Origin: Ignavibacteriaceae bacterium | GTDB taxonomy: Bacteria; Bacteroidota; Ignavibacteria; Ignavibacteriales; Ignavibacteriaceae | Direction of reading: 5' to 3' | Length of the DNA: 7,496 bases | Assembly (NCBI GenBank): GCA_025455085.1 | Contig: JALONF010000329.1 | Coordinates: forward strand, 608-8,103 | In this document: piece by piece, positions 5,736-7,496 of the stretch | Layout: every line of letters begins with the position of its first letter | How positions within the stretch are numbered: position 1 is the first letter of the stretch | Program-made: the position numbers and the translations under genes | The notes under the pieces: generated by a model | Told to the model about the DNA's origin: nothing | What the model saw: the letters and a program-made list of their open reading frames with translations, nothing else | Database searches by the model: none

Positions 5736-5986
5736 AATTAATCAGACATATCGGGGTGATCGGGGAATGCAACATTCAATATGCTCTCGATCCCAACTCA
5801 GATGATTACAGAATAATAGAAGTTAATGCAAGACTCAGCAGAAGCTCTGCACTTGCATCAAAAGCAACTGGTTATCCTCTTGCATTTATTGCAACACTCT
5901 CGGCTATGCACTTAACGAAGTTGAAAACAGTATTACTCAGGAAACCTCTGCCTGCTTTGAACCATCTCTCGATTATGTCGCACTAA
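5672..5986 (+). CDS. carB: carB fragment 2: end of first ATP-grasp domain
   Basis: Only the middle of this frame is carB. From CAA at 5687 to about 5896 it reads QTLSAQENFKLRSIGIKLIRHIG, then GECNIQYALDP, IEVNARLSRSSALASKATGYPLAFIAT, which is the metal- and ATP-binding end of the first ATP-grasp domain (the NARxSRSSALASKATG signature). The GTG at 5672 is not a real start; it lies in the previous fragment's frame overlap. After 5896 the residues are unrelated, and the true frame continues from CTC at 5899. The fragment has frame errors on both sides. Confidence 0.78.
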   Translation: MLNGKQTLSAQENFKLRSIGIKLIRHIGVIGECNIQYALDPNSDDYRIIEVNARLSRSSALASKATGYPLAFIATLSAMHLTKLKTVLLRKPLPALNHLSIMSH

Positions 5987-7496
5987 AATATCCTCGTTGG
6001 GATCTACAGAAATTTCAGCAGGTAAGCACGCAGCTTGGATCTGAAATGAAATCTGTCGGTGAAGTTATGTCGCTTGGACGAAGCTTTGAGGAAGTTCTTC
6101 AAAAAAATGATCTTCAATTCAAAGATCTGGATAAAGAATTATCTCAACCTACTGATAAAAGAATTTTTGCAATTGCTGTTGCCTTGCAGAAAGGGTATTC
6201 AGTTGAAAAGATTCATCAGCTAACAAAGATTACTCCCTGGTTTCTTTTCAAAATGAAAAATATTGTTGATACCGAATTGAAGCTGAAGCAAAAGCATCTT
6301 CCTGAAATTGATTTCTTTTTAATGAAGAAAGCAAAGCAGAATGGTTTTTCTGATTTACAGATAGCTGAGTTAATTCACTCAACAGAAAATGAAGTTCGTA
6401 TCAAACGTAAGTTGCTTGGAGTTCTTCCGGTTGTTAAGCAAATCGATACGATGGCCGCTGAATATCCAGCACAGACAAACTATCTTTACTTGACTTATCA
6501 CGGGAATGAACACGACATCTCAGTAAAAGAAAAAGGCCAGATTGCTGTACTTGGAAGTGGGGCTTACAGGATTGGTTCTTCAGTAGAGTTTGACTGGTGC
6601 TGTGTTACTGCTGTTCAGGCAGTAAACAGTGCTGGCTGCAAATCAATTATGATTAATTGCAATCCCGAAACCGTAAGTACTGACTATGATATTTGTGATA
6701 AACTTTACTTCGAGCAATTGACTTTAGAACGAGTTCTTGATATCTGCGATCTTGAAGAACCCGAAGGTGTTATCGTTTCGATGGGAGGACAGGTGCCGAA
6801 TAATCTTGCAATGAAGCTGCACAATGCTGGTGTAAAAATAATTGGTACTTCTCCGATTCAGATTGATAACGCGGAAAGCAGACACAAGTTTTCTCAAATA
6901 CTTGACAAACTTGAAATCGATCAGCCGGAGTGGACTGAGGTAACTACTCTTATTGAAGCAAAAAAGTTTTCAGCAAAAGTTGGTTACCCGGTTTTGATTA
7001 GACCAAGTTACGTTTTAAGTGGTGCCGCAATGAGTATCGTTTTAACTGAAGATGAACTTGAAACGTACCTGAAGAAAGCGACCGATTTGAATAATGAACA
7101 TCCTGTTGTTATCAGCAAGTTTATTACTGATGCTCGTGAAATAGAAATTGATGCAGTTGCAGATCATGGAGAGCTGTTTTGTTATGCAATTGCTGAGCAT
7201 GTTGAGAATGCCGGTGTTCACTCAGGTGATGCAACGATTGTTCTTCCTCCGCAGAGGACATATCTTGAAACAATGCGGAGAGTAAAATACATCACAAGGA
7301 AAATTGCAAACGAGTTTGAGATAACCGGTCCGTTCAACATTCAGTTTATTGCAAAGGATAATGATGTAAAAGTAATTGAATGCAACTTACGTGCATCCAG
7401 AAGTTTTCCCTTCGTCTCGAAAACATTGAAAATTAATTTCATAGATATTGCAACAAAGTTGATGCTTGGAGAAAAAGTTGCAAAGATTGATAAATC
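5899..7496 (+). CDS. carB: carB fragment 3: linker and second ATP-grasp domain, open to window edge
   Basis: This is one open frame of 532 codons without a stop, truncated by the window. It starts LGYALNEVENSITQETSACFEPSLDY. It continues through the linker/oligomerisation region (PTDKRIF, TKITPWFLFKMK, VKQIDTMAAEYPAQTNYLY). The second half follows: LGSGAYRIGSSVEFDW (from codon 218), NCNPETVSTDYD (from codon 253), SMGGQVPNNLA, RPSYVLSGAAM (codons 368-378), HVENAGVHSGDA and IECNLRASRSFPFVSKTL. These residues define the carbamate-phosphorylating ATP-grasp domain. Many of the words match the animal CAD sequence closely. At codons 69-70 (base 6105) LQK is joined to NDLQ, where other members have about 14 more residues (ALRxL...GxxG). 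Otherwise the piece shows no gap. Confidence 0.85.

Larger units (their letters stand above)
4986..7496 (+). pseudogene. carB: carB (CPSase large subunit), whole locus, interrupted and cut by window end
   Basis: The encoded protein would be the synthetase subunit that joins bicarbonate, ammonia and two ATP into carbamoyl phosphate. About 836 family residues are visible. The C-terminal part, about 200 residues including the regulatory domain, lies beyond the window. Three lesions are inferred from alignment in memory to CAD and E. coli CarB. After MEN at 5687, about 17 residues (FDPLGIHTGES...-like) plus one base are missing, shifting the frame. Near 5897, 7 bases are missing where a K-L-A is expected (T-[K-L-A]-L-G-Y), shifting it again. 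At 6105 LQK joins NDLQ directly and about 14 residues seem lost in frame. The lost HTGE stretch is conserved in the first ATP-grasp domain. As written, no functional protein results. Start 4986 was preferred over 4932 because the 18 extra codons read through a palindrome. Confidence 0.8.

Noticed and set aside
5672..7496. Programmed ribosomal frameshifting in carB
   Set aside because: The frame changes coincide with missing conserved residues, and no slippery heptamer is seen at the junctions. Deletions explain the data better.

Overview
The window comes from an AT-rich bacterial genome. The best fit is the Bacteroidota/Ignavibacteria side of the FCB group. The evidence is a PIN-PhoH protein of the type common there, weak or absent Shine-Dalgarno sites, a candidate TAnnTTTG-type -7 box, and many short palindromes built on GAGC...TCGA cores. 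This placement is an inference from sequence style, not from a marker gene.

Layout from left to right. A perfect inverted repeat (3-25) precedes a two-gene AbiE-type toxin-antitoxin operon: abiEi (47-646) and abiEii (646-1542), overlapping by one base. Convergent to it on the minus strand is phoH, which is unusual in two ways. First, its 3' end exists twice. The gene ends at 1970, and a detached copy of the last 83 codons plus stop lies at 1583-1835. A roughly 120-bp palindrome-rich, MITE-like element sits between the copies. The copies are nearly identical over one half and about 20% diverged, almost only at silent sites, over the other half. Second, the N-terminal PIN domain is broken by an out-of-frame deletion near 3125, leaving a PIN stub (3052-3231) and a large ATPase piece (1970-3082).

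A gene-free stretch (3232-3750) separates phoH from the divergent car genes. It holds a candidate promoter, a strong intrinsic terminator on the plus strand about 100 nt downstream (a candidate small RNA or a carA leader attenuator), and two REP-like palindromes. carA (3751-4824) is intact. Four more REP-like palindromes fill the carA-carB gap. carB begins at 4986 and runs off the right edge. It is interrupted by two frameshifting deletions (near 5687 and 5897) and probably by one in-frame deletion (near 6105). Its last part, 5899 to the window end, is one long open frame with no stop.

CarA and CarB would together make carbamoyl phosphate from glutamine, bicarbonate and ATP for pyrimidine and arginine synthesis. 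Both resemble the animal CAD-type enzyme more than the E. coli enzyme. Finding several short deletions in two housekeeping genes on either side of an intact carA raises two readings: local gene decay with backup copies elsewhere, or assembly or consensus errors. The sequence alone cannot decide between them. I see no clearly new multi-gene system. The most unusual signal is the mosaic phoH 3'-end duplication with its palindromic insert.
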